Assembly (NCBI RefSeq): GCF_021655555.1
Contig: NZ_AP023086.1
Location: 744,001-808,000, forward strand
Direction of reading: 5' to 3'
Origin: Marinagarivorans cellulosilyticus
GTDB taxonomy: Bacteria; Pseudomonadota; Gammaproteobacteria; Pseudomonadales; Cellvibrionaceae
DNA length: 64,000 bases
Shown here: positions 54,334-62,726 of the stretch, piece after piece
How the letters are laid out: each line of letters begins with the position of its first letter
How positions within the stretch are numbered: the first letter of the stretch is position 1
Made by a program: the position numbers and the translations under genes
The notes under the pieces: generated by a model
The model's database searches: none
Seen by the model: the letters and a program-made list of their open reading frames with translations, nothing else
Told to the model about the DNA's origin: nothing

Positions 54334-54705
54334 TTAAGCAAACGCTCTACCAGAAAATAATTCGCGACACCCCAAGCTCCGCTATAAAGCCGTAGGGTAT
54401 TGATTTCTCAGGCTCTCACCTGTCGGGCCTTACAGGATGGTAAGGGGGAGAAAACGCATCGGTACAGGATGTACTTTATTAGAACTGCGCAGGAAGCACG
54501 CAGTCGAGGAGCATGTTTTCCAGAGCGCGTGTGCAGCGACCAGCCCCAGCAAGGATGCGTGGGGGTAGACTTTGCACCTGCATAAGGATATGCAAGATTA
54601 GACTTTGCAGGAGAAGCACAAAGTCGAGGAGCACAAAGTCGTAGACGGCTTGAGCGTGCCAGAGAATTGATATTCGACGGCGTGTATCAGAACGCCCGCA
54701 GGATA
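54334..54705. other. Gap with short direct repeats
   Basis: About 370 bp without a gene. AGACTTTGCA occurs twice and CACAAAGTCG also twice within 54570-54640. The composition resembles repeated spacer DNA elsewhere in this accessory region. Confidence 0.3.
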
Positions 54706-54713
54706 AAAATCGG

Positions 54714-55458
54714 GGCTCTTCTCCGCTTTAGTGAGGTGATCTAGTGGCTTCCATAGAACATGGATTGCTCGTCAGGCATCGATGATTGCCTTATTTTTAG
54801 CTTGAAGTACTCGGTATCCTTGATGCCTCTTGCTCGCTTGCGAATCATGCCAATGCTGACATTGCCGGCTTCAATTCTGGCGCTAGTCAGCCCGTGTTTT
54901 CCGTAGTTACAAATGCCTACGCTATGCTTCCTTAGTGACTTTGCAAATTTCTTGAGATAGAGCATATTCGTCTGTTCCGCGATGTCGCACCACTGCTCCA
55001 ATGCATTCATCATGGCGTCATAATTCCCTGCATTCCACAAAGCTTGGAGCTGCTCTTTGAGTATAGCGATTGCCTGTATCGACAAATTCGCAAGCCTCCA
55101 TTAGACGCCTACCGCAAGTCGTCACAACTTGAGCGAGCTCAACTTCCAAATAGCACTCGAAGCCACACAAAGGGACATCACGGATCGTTCTGCGCAAGTA
55201 TCGGTTGATGTTGGCCGCCTCATTACTTGACGGGTCAATCGCTCTATAACGACGGTCTCGCTTGCAGTGTATAGTCAATCTTTGCAGGGCCAAGTCATGC
55301 TGAACTTGTTTGACACGCTGACCAGGAAGGCTCAAAATTTTGCTGGAGATGTTAAGGCTCATATATTCGTTTAAGTGTAGTGGCGTGAGAACCTTACATT
55401 TCAACGGATATGGCGGGTCTTAGCATCTCTTTTTACCTCACTAAAGCGGAGAAGACCC
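54714..55458 (-). mobile_element. Deletion derivative of the ISL3 element, copy 3 (745 bp)
   Basis: Both inverted repeats are intact, and AAAATCGG flanks each side (54706-54713, 55459-55466) as an 8-bp target duplicate. Compared with the 1356-bp copy, exactly 611 bp are missing between two 12-bp repeats, TATACTCAAAGA (35420-35431 and 36031-36042 in copy 2), leaving one repeat. The ends remain suitable for a transposase acting in trans. Confidence 0.93.
54741..55362 (-). pseudogene. ISL3 transposase with internal frameshifting deletion
   Basis: The first ~100 residues (from MSLNISSKILSL to FVDTGNRYTQR) are followed out of frame by the C-terminal ~110 (LKEQLQALWNAGNYDAMMNA onward). The 611-bp deletion is not a multiple of three and removes most of the DDE core. 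Confidence 0.9.
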
Positions 55459-55511
55459 AAAATCGGAAAACAATGAGAGGTACACACAACCTAACCCATA
55501 TCGATAGGGAA

Positions 55512-55611
55512 GGCATTAGGCCGCGCTATGCCAGACCGTCACCGCCATGGATGGCGGTGCAGAGCTACAAGGAAGTATTTATGCGTGTCTGGCATGGCGA
55601 GGCCTGATGCC
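55512..55611. repeat. Palindromic element, copy C (inverted)
   Basis: The outer parts GCGCTATGCCAGAC and GTCTGGCATGGCGAG pair, and CACCGCCATGGATGGCGGTG forms the inner palindrome. The order is the reverse complement of copies A and B, with ~75% similarity by eye. It sits next to the IS derivative. Confidence 0.7.
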
Positions 55612-55644
55612 GCTTAGTGACTCGGCACCTTGTTATCGTAGCGT

Positions 55645-56622
55645 TTAATTCCCTTCCACTAACGTCATAGTGCCAAAAGCATCGGCGTTCATATAGCCTT
55701 GGTCATCTCTGTGGCCTTGTGAATCGACAGAGCCCATCATGCTTTCGCGGTCATAAGCGCTTTCAGAAATGCTATTGTCGTTGTCGATATAGCAGGCTGA
55801 AAAGCCTAAGGTTTTACCGGCAAAAAGCGTTACTGGTGTATTGTTGGCGCCTTGGGCGAAGTTATATTGGTCGCCATAAAGCGAAATTCTCATTTCCCAT
55901 AAATGGCGAGTGCCTTGGGTGTTGATTGCGGTTTGGATGTGATCATTTAATAAAACAGGCTGGCCAGATAAACCAAAATCGACCACATCTTTATAAATGC
56001 TTACGTGGTAAGCCCACGCATTAGCAGCGTTATTATTCCAGTGATTACCGCCGCTATTATCTTCATCGATAAATAACTCAACGGTGTCGTCAATATGCAG
56101 CTGTTGGCTTAAGGGGTTGCGATCGTGATCAAAAATGACATCATCGGTAATATCGACAAGTAAATATAAATAATTGCTATCCCACATCGCTTTATAGCGG
56201 CCGCTGTAATCTTCTGCGGAAGGGTATTCGCGTTGCGCGCCCAACCAGCGCACATCAATTTTTTGCCAATGGGCAACATCCCACTCGACTTCCTCGAAGC
56301 CATCAATATTCGGCGCAAATATAGCCCTGGGTGCATCGTAGTGGTTCGATTGAATAATGGGTGCGCTAGAGCTGGAAGCAACACTAGAAGATGAGCTAGG
56401 CATCGCCGACGAGCTAACTGCCGCAACGGAGCTAGAGCTAACCGAGCTACTTGATGATATTTCGCTACTGGACGATACAACCGCTTGGGTGCTTGCGCTG
56501 CTTTCGGTTGTTGCACCATTACAGGCACAAAGCAAAATGGCACTGGCTGCGATAACGCTGTGCGGTAATTTTGCGGTCATAGCGCGCGCAATGCGCGTGT
56601 TCAAACCTGTAGAAAAATACAT
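55645..56622 (-). CDS. Poly-serine lipoprotein with CBM9-like domain
   Basis: The 325-residue protein starts at 56622 or, more likely, from the Met of MTAKLPHSVIAASAILLCAC at ~56577. It has a lipobox (ILLCAC), a serine-rich linker (~45-95) and a C-terminal sugar-binding domain of the CBM9 type (~105-325), including YKAMWDSNYLYLLVDITDDV and HIDDTVELFIDEDNSGG. CBM9 modules bind ends of xylan or cellulose chains, and the DxxG-like calcium region is visible. Such linkers are characteristic of Cellvibrionales plant-wall enzymes. There is no catalytic domain, so it may only bind, or deliver, substrate at the cell surface. Confidence 0.8.
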   Translation of the reverse strand: MYFSTGLNTRIARAMTAKLPHSVIAASAILLCACNGATTESSASTQAVVSSSSEISSSSSVSSSSVAAVSSSAMPSSSSSVASSSSAPIIQSNHYDAPRAIFAPNIDGFEEVEWDVAHWQKIDVRWLGAQREYPSAEDYSGRYKAMWDSNYLYLLVDITDDVIFDHDRNPLSQQLHIDDTVELFIDEDNSGGNHWNNNAANAWAYHVSIYKDVVDFGLSGQPVLLNDHIQTAINTQGTRHLWEMRISLYGDQYNFAQGANNTPVTLFAGKTLGFSACYIDNDNSISESAYDRESMMGSVDSQGHRDDQGYMNADAFGTMTLVEGN

Positions 56623-56820
56623 AAGCTAATCCTCGTTAAACAGGCTACACGCTGTTTAAAACTATATTTATTAGAGTTTGAGGAGCAGGTTACTGTTAGC
56701 GGCTTGTTCGGCGTTTGAGTTTAGTTACCTGATGACTATGCTTTTTCTGACCTGAGGTAGTAATCTGCGCAGTAGGTATCACTTTTTGAGAGCTGGCCCG
56801 GCTTGTCGTCATTGTGACTT

Positions 56821-58245
56821 TTATAATTCAACCAATCTAAAGCCAAAATTGTTTTTGCGTGCTGTTTTTATAAAATAAAAGCGGTTGCTGGACCTTAAGT
56901 TATCTTTCCCGTCCTTCCAGGAGCCACCACGCAATACTGTAACTTGGCATTGGCGGGCTGATTTTTTTGCCTGTGAGTAATTTTTGCTATAGCAGCTATC
57001 TACCCATTCCCACACGTTGCCGTGCATATCAAATAGCCCCCATGCGTTAGGCTTAAACGATTGCGAAACGAGCGTACCTTTTTGCTTTTGGGTAGCGCAG
57101 GTGCTGGCAAACCCATCGTCAAACTGCGCTTGCGTACAGTCGAGGTTATTGCCCCATGCGAAGTCGCTCGTGCTGCCGGCGCGGGCGGCATATTCCCATT
57201 CGGCTTCTGTGGGTAGGCGGTATTGTTTACCGGTAATGAATGTTAGCCAAGGGATAAACCTTTCTACAATATCGCTGTAACTGATATTAATGACAGGGTG
57301 ATTACCACGGCCCCAATGTTCGTCGCTTGGGCGATGTAAACACATGCGAACTTCTAAGCAGAAATCCCAAAGGGTAAAGGGTATTTCTGTTTTACCCAAT
57401 TTAAACGCATCGAGGGTAACGCGGTGTTGCGGCGCTTCGTCGCTATCGTTTTGGTTGCTGCCCATTAAAAAACTGCCTGCGGGGATGGGTATAAAGTGGT
57501 CCTCTAAATAGCGCGCCACTTCACTGCGAATATTGGCAAGTTTGGCTGCGGTGTATTCTTTTGCAATTTCTTGGTTGCGTTTGAATCCATCCACCACTTC
57601 TTTAAAGGCATACTGATTAAACGTAAGCTCGGCTTGCTGGTATTTTCGCAATGCGGTAACAAGGTCGCCTTGCTTTAGTGCGGCTTGTGCTTGGTGATTA
57701 AGCTTGTGTGCGTAATCGGCAATAGGCGATGGCGCATTAACCGATTTCATCATGCGGTACATCATTAATGTTTCTTTGCCTTGTACTGTAGCGTTTTTAG
57801 CTTGAAACAACGTTTTGCTGGCATTGAAATTGGCACGCATGGTGGTGATTTTTGTAATTAACGTCTGGGCGATTTGCCGCGCTTGATGGCAATTGTCTTG
57901 CTGAATAGCTGTAGAAAGCTCGGCGAATTGTTGGTTTAATCGGCGTGTTTGGCTATTGGGAAAAATCACTTTATCAGTAATTTCTTCTTGAAAAATTAAT
58001 GCCTGCCTTTGCGTGCTGGACTCTAGCATGGGAAACATCACGCTATTTTTAAGCGCCATGCGTTCTGCATTAAGGGCGTATTGTTCGCGCTTAATGTCTT
58101 GCAATAAATTGGCTGGCTTTAGGTTATTTGGGTGGCCTGTTTTGTCACAGGCGGCGTGGCTGATATTAATACCGAAGCTAATAAAAACCACAGCGATATA
58201 AACAGCGGTTTTTTTTAGCGTAAGAAGAGATACATTCGCAAACAT
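56821..58245 (-). CDS. Formylglycine-generating-enzyme-like (SUMF) secreted protein
   Basis: The 474-residue protein has a signal peptide (MFANVSLLTLKKTAVYIAVV, cut after SHA), a long helical N-terminal half (~30-245) and a SUMF/FGE-fold C-terminal half (~250-474). The latter includes IPAGSFLMGSNQNDSDEAPQ, YRLPTEAEWEYAARAGS and DMHGNVWEWVDSCY. True FGEs end with a catalytic GFRCA; here it is GFRLVEL, so cysteine-dependent sulfatase activation is unlikely. Family members also serve as binding or structural domains. No type I sulfatase lies in the window. Confidence 0.85.
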   Translation of the reverse strand: MFANVSLLTLKKTAVYIAVVFISFGINISHAACDKTGHPNNLKPANLLQDIKREQYALNAERMALKNSVMFPMLESSTQRQALIFQEEITDKVIFPNSQTRRLNQQFAELSTAIQQDNCHQARQIAQTLITKITTMRANFNASKTLFQAKNATVQGKETLMMYRMMKSVNAPSPIADYAHKLNHQAQAALKQGDLVTALRKYQQAELTFNQYAFKEVVDGFKRNQEIAKEYTAAKLANIRSEVARYLEDHFIPIPAGSFLMGSNQNDSDEAPQHRVTLDAFKLGKTEIPFTLWDFCLEVRMCLHRPSDEHWGRGNHPVINISYSDIVERFIPWLTFITGKQYRLPTEAEWEYAARAGSTSDFAWGNNLDCTQAQFDDGFASTCATQKQKGTLVSQSFKPNAWGLFDMHGNVWEWVDSCYSKNYSQAKKSARQCQVTVLRGGSWKDGKDNLRSSNRFYFIKTARKNNFGFRLVEL

Positions 58246-58315
58246 CAGGCGGTACTCGAAAGCGATGGGTGATAAAAATTTCTAATTTAGCTTTTTTTAA
58301 AACTCTCCAAAAAAT

Positions 58316-58345
58316 AAAGCAGGCCGTTTTAAAGCGGCCTGCTTT
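58316..58345. terminator. Terminator after the tyrosinase-like gene
   Basis: AAAGCAGGCCG-ttttaaag-CGGCCTGCTTTT is a strong stem 16 bp past the minus-strand stop at 58362. Confidence 0.85.
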
Positions 58346-58361
58346 TAGGGGGGGCGAGTGT

Positions 58362-59783
58362 TTAAAAAGTCATTTGTGGTTTTTCGGCGTTGCGGTCCAC
58401 AATCCAGGTGCGCAGTGCCTGAATAACGGGCTCTTGGTAGGGCATAGGGTTGCGGCAATTAACGCCGCTTGTGCAACTAACATTGGCGTTTTGGCTGGTG
58501 CCGGCCGCTTTTAAATACAGCCAGCTAGCGTTTAAATCGCCAGGTACAACATATTTCCAATTATTAACCAATGATGCATTACCTAATAATTGCTCGACGA
58601 TTTCGGTCGAGGTAATGTTTCCGCCTAGCTGTAAGTCATTCATAATTTGCGCATCGCCATGGCATTGCAAGCAGCCGTTGTCTTCAAAGGCTGGGCGGAC
58701 TACTTCGTGAAAAAAGCCAGATTCTCTTGGCGCATCGGTATCGCCACCGGGGTTGTCGGTATCTCCATCGGGGTTGCGCGAGGCGACAGAAATTTCACGC
58801 CAGTGATCCATTTCGCGGCACTGCCTTAACATTTCGGCTTTGTAGTCTTCGTCGTCACGAGTTTTGCCTTTGGCTTGGCGGTAGTTTTCCCACACGTTAT
58901 CGATCCAGCCGTGCAGCTTCCAAAATAAGTAAGCATCCAAATTTTGGTTGTTATTGTTAACCGAGTGCTCTACCCCCATGCCTGGCGAGCCGTTGGAGTG
59001 TAAGTCGATGTGTAAATTATTAAAGTTAAAACCGGTACTGCCCGGCGCTCCACCGCACTGCAGCCAAGTGCCTAACTCGCCTTCGGTGGCGAAGCGGTTT
59101 AAATAACTATCGATATTGTCGCCCATTTCGGCAGAGGTGAGCTGGCTGTTATTCCAGTCTCTAAAATAGGGGCGCAAAACCTCAGGGTAATCATTGCGGC
59201 TTGGGAATTTATCCCAGCCAGAAAACTGCTCTGCATGGTCGGGCCACAATTGTTTAAGTTGCTCGAGCATTAAGCGGTGGCCGGCTAAAAATTCCAAGCC
59301 ATCTTGGTGGCCAGAGCAGGTGGTTTCTTCGGCTTGAAAAAGCGGGTCTTGGCAGGCGTTGGGCAAATCTGGCCTTGGGGTTTCACCAAAACCGCCGCAA
59401 GCGCGTACGTTGTGCCAAAGTACGTGGGCATCTTGCCAGCCGTTTTCGTACATGTATTCGTAAACGGTGGGGTGGACGGTCGCATTTTTAACGCCGCCAC
59501 CGGCATCAAACTCTGTTGGCCCGTCGGTGATAAAGCCGTTAGTAATATGGGGTTTAAAGCCTTCTAGGCAGTGGTCGTAATTGGCGATATCGCCTTCAGA
59601 AGACGACGAAGATGCTACTTGGGGCTCGCTAGAGCTGGACGCTTGGCTTGAAATAGCCGCGCTACTCGACACGCTTTGCGAGCTTGAAGTTTCGGTTTTG
59701 TCGCCAACACAGCCTGAAATCAATAGCGCTGCTGAGCAAGCCAATACTAGGTGTTGGGATGGAACGAGGTTGCGAAGTTTCAT
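58362..59783 (-). CDS. Poly-serine lipoprotein: tyrosinase-like domain plus c-type heme motif
   Basis: The 473-residue protein has a lipoprotein signal (LLISGC, Cys25), a Ser/Ala linker (~32-65), and a type-3-copper (tyrosinase-like) domain at ~75-330. The CuA side shows LWHNVRACGG and GLEFLAGHRLMLEQL; the CuB side shows NLHIDLHSNGSPG and QNLDAYLFWKLHGWIDNVWE. A C-terminal domain with CLQCH (~371-375), a c-type heme site, follows. It would sit on the outside of the cell and may pass electrons from phenol or catechol oxidation to heme. This fusion is unusual to me. The copper histidines are assigned by eye only. Confidence 0.7.
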   Translation of the reverse strand: MKLRNLVPSQHLVLACSAALLISGCVGDKTETSSSQSVSSSAAISSQASSSSEPQVASSSSSEGDIANYDHCLEGFKPHITNGFITDGPTEFDAGGGVKNATVHPTVYEYMYENGWQDAHVLWHNVRACGGFGETPRPDLPNACQDPLFQAEETTCSGHQDGLEFLAGHRLMLEQLKQLWPDHAEQFSGWDKFPSRNDYPEVLRPYFRDWNNSQLTSAEMGDNIDSYLNRFATEGELGTWLQCGGAPGSTGFNFNNLHIDLHSNGSPGMGVEHSVNNNNQNLDAYLFWKLHGWIDNVWENYRQAKGKTRDDEDYKAEMLRQCREMDHWREISVASRNPDGDTDNPGGDTDAPRESGFFHEVVRPAFEDNGCLQCHGDAQIMNDLQLGGNITSTEIVEQLLGNASLVNNWKYVVPGDLNASWLYLKAAGTSQNANVSCTSGVNCRNPMPYQEPVIQALRTWIVDRNAEKPQMTF

Positions 59784-59979
59784 TTTATCCTCGGCACTTT
59801 TATGTGTGATTAATCAACGTTATGTACGGGTAATTAAAGGTGTATAGGCATTAACGGTGTATAGGAGCAGGCAGCACCCATGTGCTGCCGTATTGCCGAA
59901 AACTACAGTGGTATTGCCACCATTTCGGCAAGCGTGCCGAGGGCGTGCTCGGCGGTATTGGCTTTTTAGCTTTTTAGCT
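59784..59979. other. Gap between two lipoprotein genes
   Basis: Contains AGCTTTTTAGCTTTTTAGCT-type short repeats near 59958-59982 and the promoter of the tyrosinase-like gene; nothing else seen. Confidence 0.3.
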
Positions 59980-60960
59980 TTAGGCGATAATGATCGATTT
60001 ATAGACCAGTAAGGAGCCATCGCGCTGGCGGCTAGATTCCATTAGCCATTGGCCGGGCGAAGAGCCGCCGAATTCAGGGTCTGATTGCATGGTGCGGTCT
60101 TGTACTTTGCCTTCGTTTTCATCCACGTGGCTGTATTCAGGGTGGCTTAGGTGGATGTCGTTGCACAGGCTGTCGGCAAAACCAAATTGGGTGGTCAGTA
60201 ACTCCATGCCGTTGCGCATAAAACGCAAATGGATGTGCGTTGTGCGGCCGGCGTACCAATAAGGGAAGCAAGATTTAAAATACACAATGCCATCGGCATT
60301 GGTGATTTGGCCGCCGCGATGCCAGTATTTGGTCATGGCGCGGGCATTGTTATCGGCGCAGCTAAGGCCGAAACTGCCATCCCAGTAGCCGGGGCCAATT
60401 TCTGTGGCGGTTGAACGGTCGTCGGAATAAAGGCCTTCACAGTTGGTGTGCCATATTTCTACCGTTACGCCGTCCATTGGATTACAGCCTGCATCCATTA
60501 CTTGAAAACCAAATACAGTGGGCAAACCAACTTCGCCATCAGAGATATCTTCGCGTAAATAATCGCTAGGGCGGAAAAAACATGGCCCGAGTATTTGGCT
60601 GCCAGTTTGCTGGCTACAGGTAGTGGGTTGGCTATTGCCAAAGGGGCTGCTAGGCGGGAAGGGGGCGGTCATCGCGGCTGTGCCACCTCTGGCCCAACCT
60701 TCTACTACCGGTGCTTCGCTGCTTGAAGCAGCTTGGCTGCTAGAGGCTAATTCGCTCGAGCTGGCTTCACTTGAGCTACTTAGACTCGAACTGCTAGAAC
60801 TAAGGATTGATGAAGAGCTTTCTGTGCTTGTGCCGGCGCAACCTATTAAGCCAACAGCCGGAAATGCGGCTACGGCGGAACCGAAAACTTGGACAAACTT
60901 GCGACGGTGAATCTGCGGTATTGCTGGCTTGGATATCTCTTCGTTCGGTTGCTTTGTCAT
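59980..60960 (-). CDS. Tat lipoprotein with intradiol ring-cleavage dioxygenase domain
   Basis: The 326-residue protein has a twin-arginine signal with lipobox (HRRKFVQVFG ... GLIGC, Cys ~42), a poly-serine linker (~45-90) and a dioxygenase fold (~115-326). Family pieces are GPCFFRPSDYLREDIS, DGVTVEIWHTNCEGLYSDD, HRGGQITNADGIVYFKSC and WYAGRTTHIHLRF, with the Tyr and two His iron ligands in the last and a candidate first Tyr in SDYLRED. It would open catechol-type rings outside the cytoplasm. Tat export fits a cofactor-loaded enzyme. It lies in the same orientation upstream of the tyrosinase-like gene. Confidence 0.82.
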   Translation of the reverse strand: MTKQPNEEISKPAIPQIHRRKFVQVFGSAVAAFPAVGLIGCAGTSTESSSSILSSSSSSLSSSSEASSSELASSSQAASSSEAPVVEGWARGGTAAMTAPFPPSSPFGNSQPTTCSQQTGSQILGPCFFRPSDYLREDISDGEVGLPTVFGFQVMDAGCNPMDGVTVEIWHTNCEGLYSDDRSTATEIGPGYWDGSFGLSCADNNARAMTKYWHRGGQITNADGIVYFKSCFPYWYAGRTTHIHLRFMRNGMELLTTQFGFADSLCNDIHLSHPEYSHVDENEGKVQDRTMQSDPEFGGSSPGQWLMESSRQRDGSLLVYKSIIIA

Positions 60961-61346
60961 GGTCCACCTCGAATAGGTAAATTTAAGAATTTACCTATTA
61001 TGTACAAAAATATGACAAATAAAGCATTTTTAGCGTTTTTAATTGCGACTCGGTTCGAGTTTTTAGATATGTTGTTGCCATTGTTTTTAGCCGCGGCCAA
61101 ATAAATACTCGGCTTGCGGTAAATGAGTATGTGTAACATTTTTGTCATAAAAAAATATCTTTTCATGCGTTAAAAAATGAACGCGCTTTACGGGTAAATC
61201 CACCGCTGAGAAGGGCCATTTTTGGTATTAGTGCACATGGTGTTGGGTAATATTCCCTTTTTTTACTGTTGCATAGCGTTAAGGTGGGATGGCTGTATTT
61301 GTGTGCTTGTTATATAAATAAATCTTTAGCCGTGGTATCAACATAA
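60961..61346. other. Gap between divergent genes, up to the MITE
   Basis: No gene over ~385 bp; it holds the promoter of the dioxygenase gene (minus) and possibly that of the unknown gene at 61.5 kb, into whose upstream region the MITE inserted. Confidence 0.35.
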
Positions 61347-61486
61347 GGGCACCTCTAAAAATAGTAATTTTTTTGTGAGAGCAAAGAAGCACCGCCCGGA
61401 GAGCTGCAGTTTACGTGGTGTAAATGAGGACTCGAGGACGGAGCTGATGCCGCTATCGCGTAAAAAGTGCATTTTTAGAGATGCCC
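61347..61486. mobile_element. MITE-like element, copy B (140 bp)
   Basis: The same ends as copy A (GGGCACCTCTAAAAATAG / ATTTTTAGAGATGCCC), flanked by ATAA at 61343-61346 and 61487-61490. Inside, parts of copy A are kept in order (GAGAGCA, GTTTACGTGGTGTAAAT, GAGGACTCGAGGACGGAGCT) and others are deleted. Confidence 0.85.
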
Positions 61487-61506
61487 ATAAACTTGGGGGA
61501 ATAACT

Positions 61507-62508
61507 ATGTTAAATAAAGAGCAGTTGGGGCAACTAAAAGCCAAGGTGCGGTCGGTTCAGCCAGCCAAAGAGGGTGATGTTAATTTAGGGCCGCTAAAAT
61601 TATTACCGGGCACCTGGAGTAATAAAGCCTTGCCTGGGCGCGGTTGGAATATGATTGCAGTTCCTTTTTCGGGCGGGCCGGTAGGTTATCGTTTATTGCT
61701 GAACCAGTTCGATGAAACGCTAAAATTTAGTTTTGTCGACGACCGAGTAGCAAACCGCGGCATAACCGTAACAGGCGCCGAAGACGATCAATTTGTGGTT
61801 GCCCTAGATTACGAGCAAAAAATTGATCAAATAGCTGTGGCCGATTTCCCCGAAAGCGGTTTGGCCGGTGAGCCAGGCGCGACGATTCATCACGAGCCCG
61901 GCTTGTGGCTTCACATGACGAACAAAACAACCGATAACCTCGATATTGCGCGTTTAGCGACGATCCCGCATGGCGACTCGGTTTTAGCGTTGGGTACCAG
62001 CGATACCAGCTCGCAGACCCCTCAAATCGATAGCGTTAACGGCTTGCCTATCGGTGTTAGTCACAATTTAGGCGGGCCGTATTTAGCGCCATACAAACAC
62101 TTTAATGACACCCCTTTTAAAGGAGTGGTGGATGCCCCTGGCTTCCCAGGTTTTAACCCTGTTGACCCTAGTGCGTTATTAAAATTAGCTAACGAAGGTG
62201 TGAATATTGTGCGTACAACCAAGCTAGAGGTAGATACCACCATGCAGGAAGCAGGCATAGTGAACATTCCTTTTATTGTGAAGCAGGCCAACGCCTCCGA
62301 TATGAAGTCCACCTTCTGGATTCAAGAAATTGAAGAAACCGATGCAAATGGGAAATTAAAAACCACTTTGCGCCTGCAGTACCTTCAGGTGGTTATGTTA
62401 GATTTCTTCCCGCGTAAAGACGGCGCCGCAGGCTTAATCCGCTGGCCGCATATCAGTATTAATACGCTGGAAAAAGATAACAACGACAGCCAAAAATACG
62501 CCAGCTGA
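61507..62508 (+). CDS. Conserved unknown protein, possible heme-binding beta-barrel
   Basis: ATG 61507 has GGGGGA 6 nt upstream; the longer frame from 61375 begins inside the MITE and is not credible. The 333-residue cytoplasmic-type protein has LLPGTWSNKALPGRGWNMIA near residue 33, a pattern reminiscent of nitrobindin/THAP4-type heme-binding barrels (LxGTW). An all-beta region and GLWLHMTNKTTDN follow. There is no signal peptide. The family guess is weak. The MITE 20 bp upstream may have altered its promoter. A terminator follows. Confidence 0.6.
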   Translation: MLNKEQLGQLKAKVRSVQPAKEGDVNLGPLKLLPGTWSNKALPGRGWNMIAVPFSGGPVGYRLLLNQFDETLKFSFVDDRVANRGITVTGAEDDQFVVALDYEQKIDQIAVADFPESGLAGEPGATIHHEPGLWLHMTNKTTDNLDIARLATIPHGDSVLALGTSDTSSQTPQIDSVNGLPIGVSHNLGGPYLAPYKHFNDTPFKGVVDAPGFPGFNPVDPSALLKLANEGVNIVRTTKLEVDTTMQEAGIVNIPFIVKQANASDMKSTFWIQEIEETDANGKLKTTLRLQYLQVVMLDFFPRKDGAAGLIRWPHISINTLEKDNNDSQKYAS

Positions 62509-62532
62509 TCCCCATTAACGTTGCTAAATACT

Positions 62533-62564
62533 AAAAGCCCATCACCAGACGGTGATGGGCTTTT
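62533..62564. terminator. Terminator after the unknown gene
   Basis: AAAAGCCCATCACC-agac-GGTGATGGGCTTTT is a perfect 10+ bp stem with T-run, 25 bp after the stop at 62508. Confidence 0.9.
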
Positions 62565-62678
62565 GCGTTGTGTGGGGGGAAGTCGGGTTAAAGTAGGGCG
62601 GGGTTTTTAGGTCTCATGGGGGTAGTGATTAAGGGCAAGCTTAAGGGGACACACATTCTAAATTCTGGACAAAAAACG

Positions 62679-62722
62679 ATCACCTACTAGGCTTAATGTA
62701 TTACCCTCTGCCGCTAGGTGAT
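62679..62722. repeat. Inverted repeat before the REP-type transposase
   Basis: ATCACCTA (62679-62686) and TAGGTGAT (62715-62722) are inverted copies; the second overlaps the ribosome-binding site of the transposase gene. It may be a recognition hairpin or a translational control. Confidence 0.4.
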
Positions 62723-62726
62723 TACC

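Noticed and set aside
61375..61506. Upstream extension of the gene at 61507
   Set aside because: The extension lies inside the MITE; ATG 61507 has a good ribosome-binding site.
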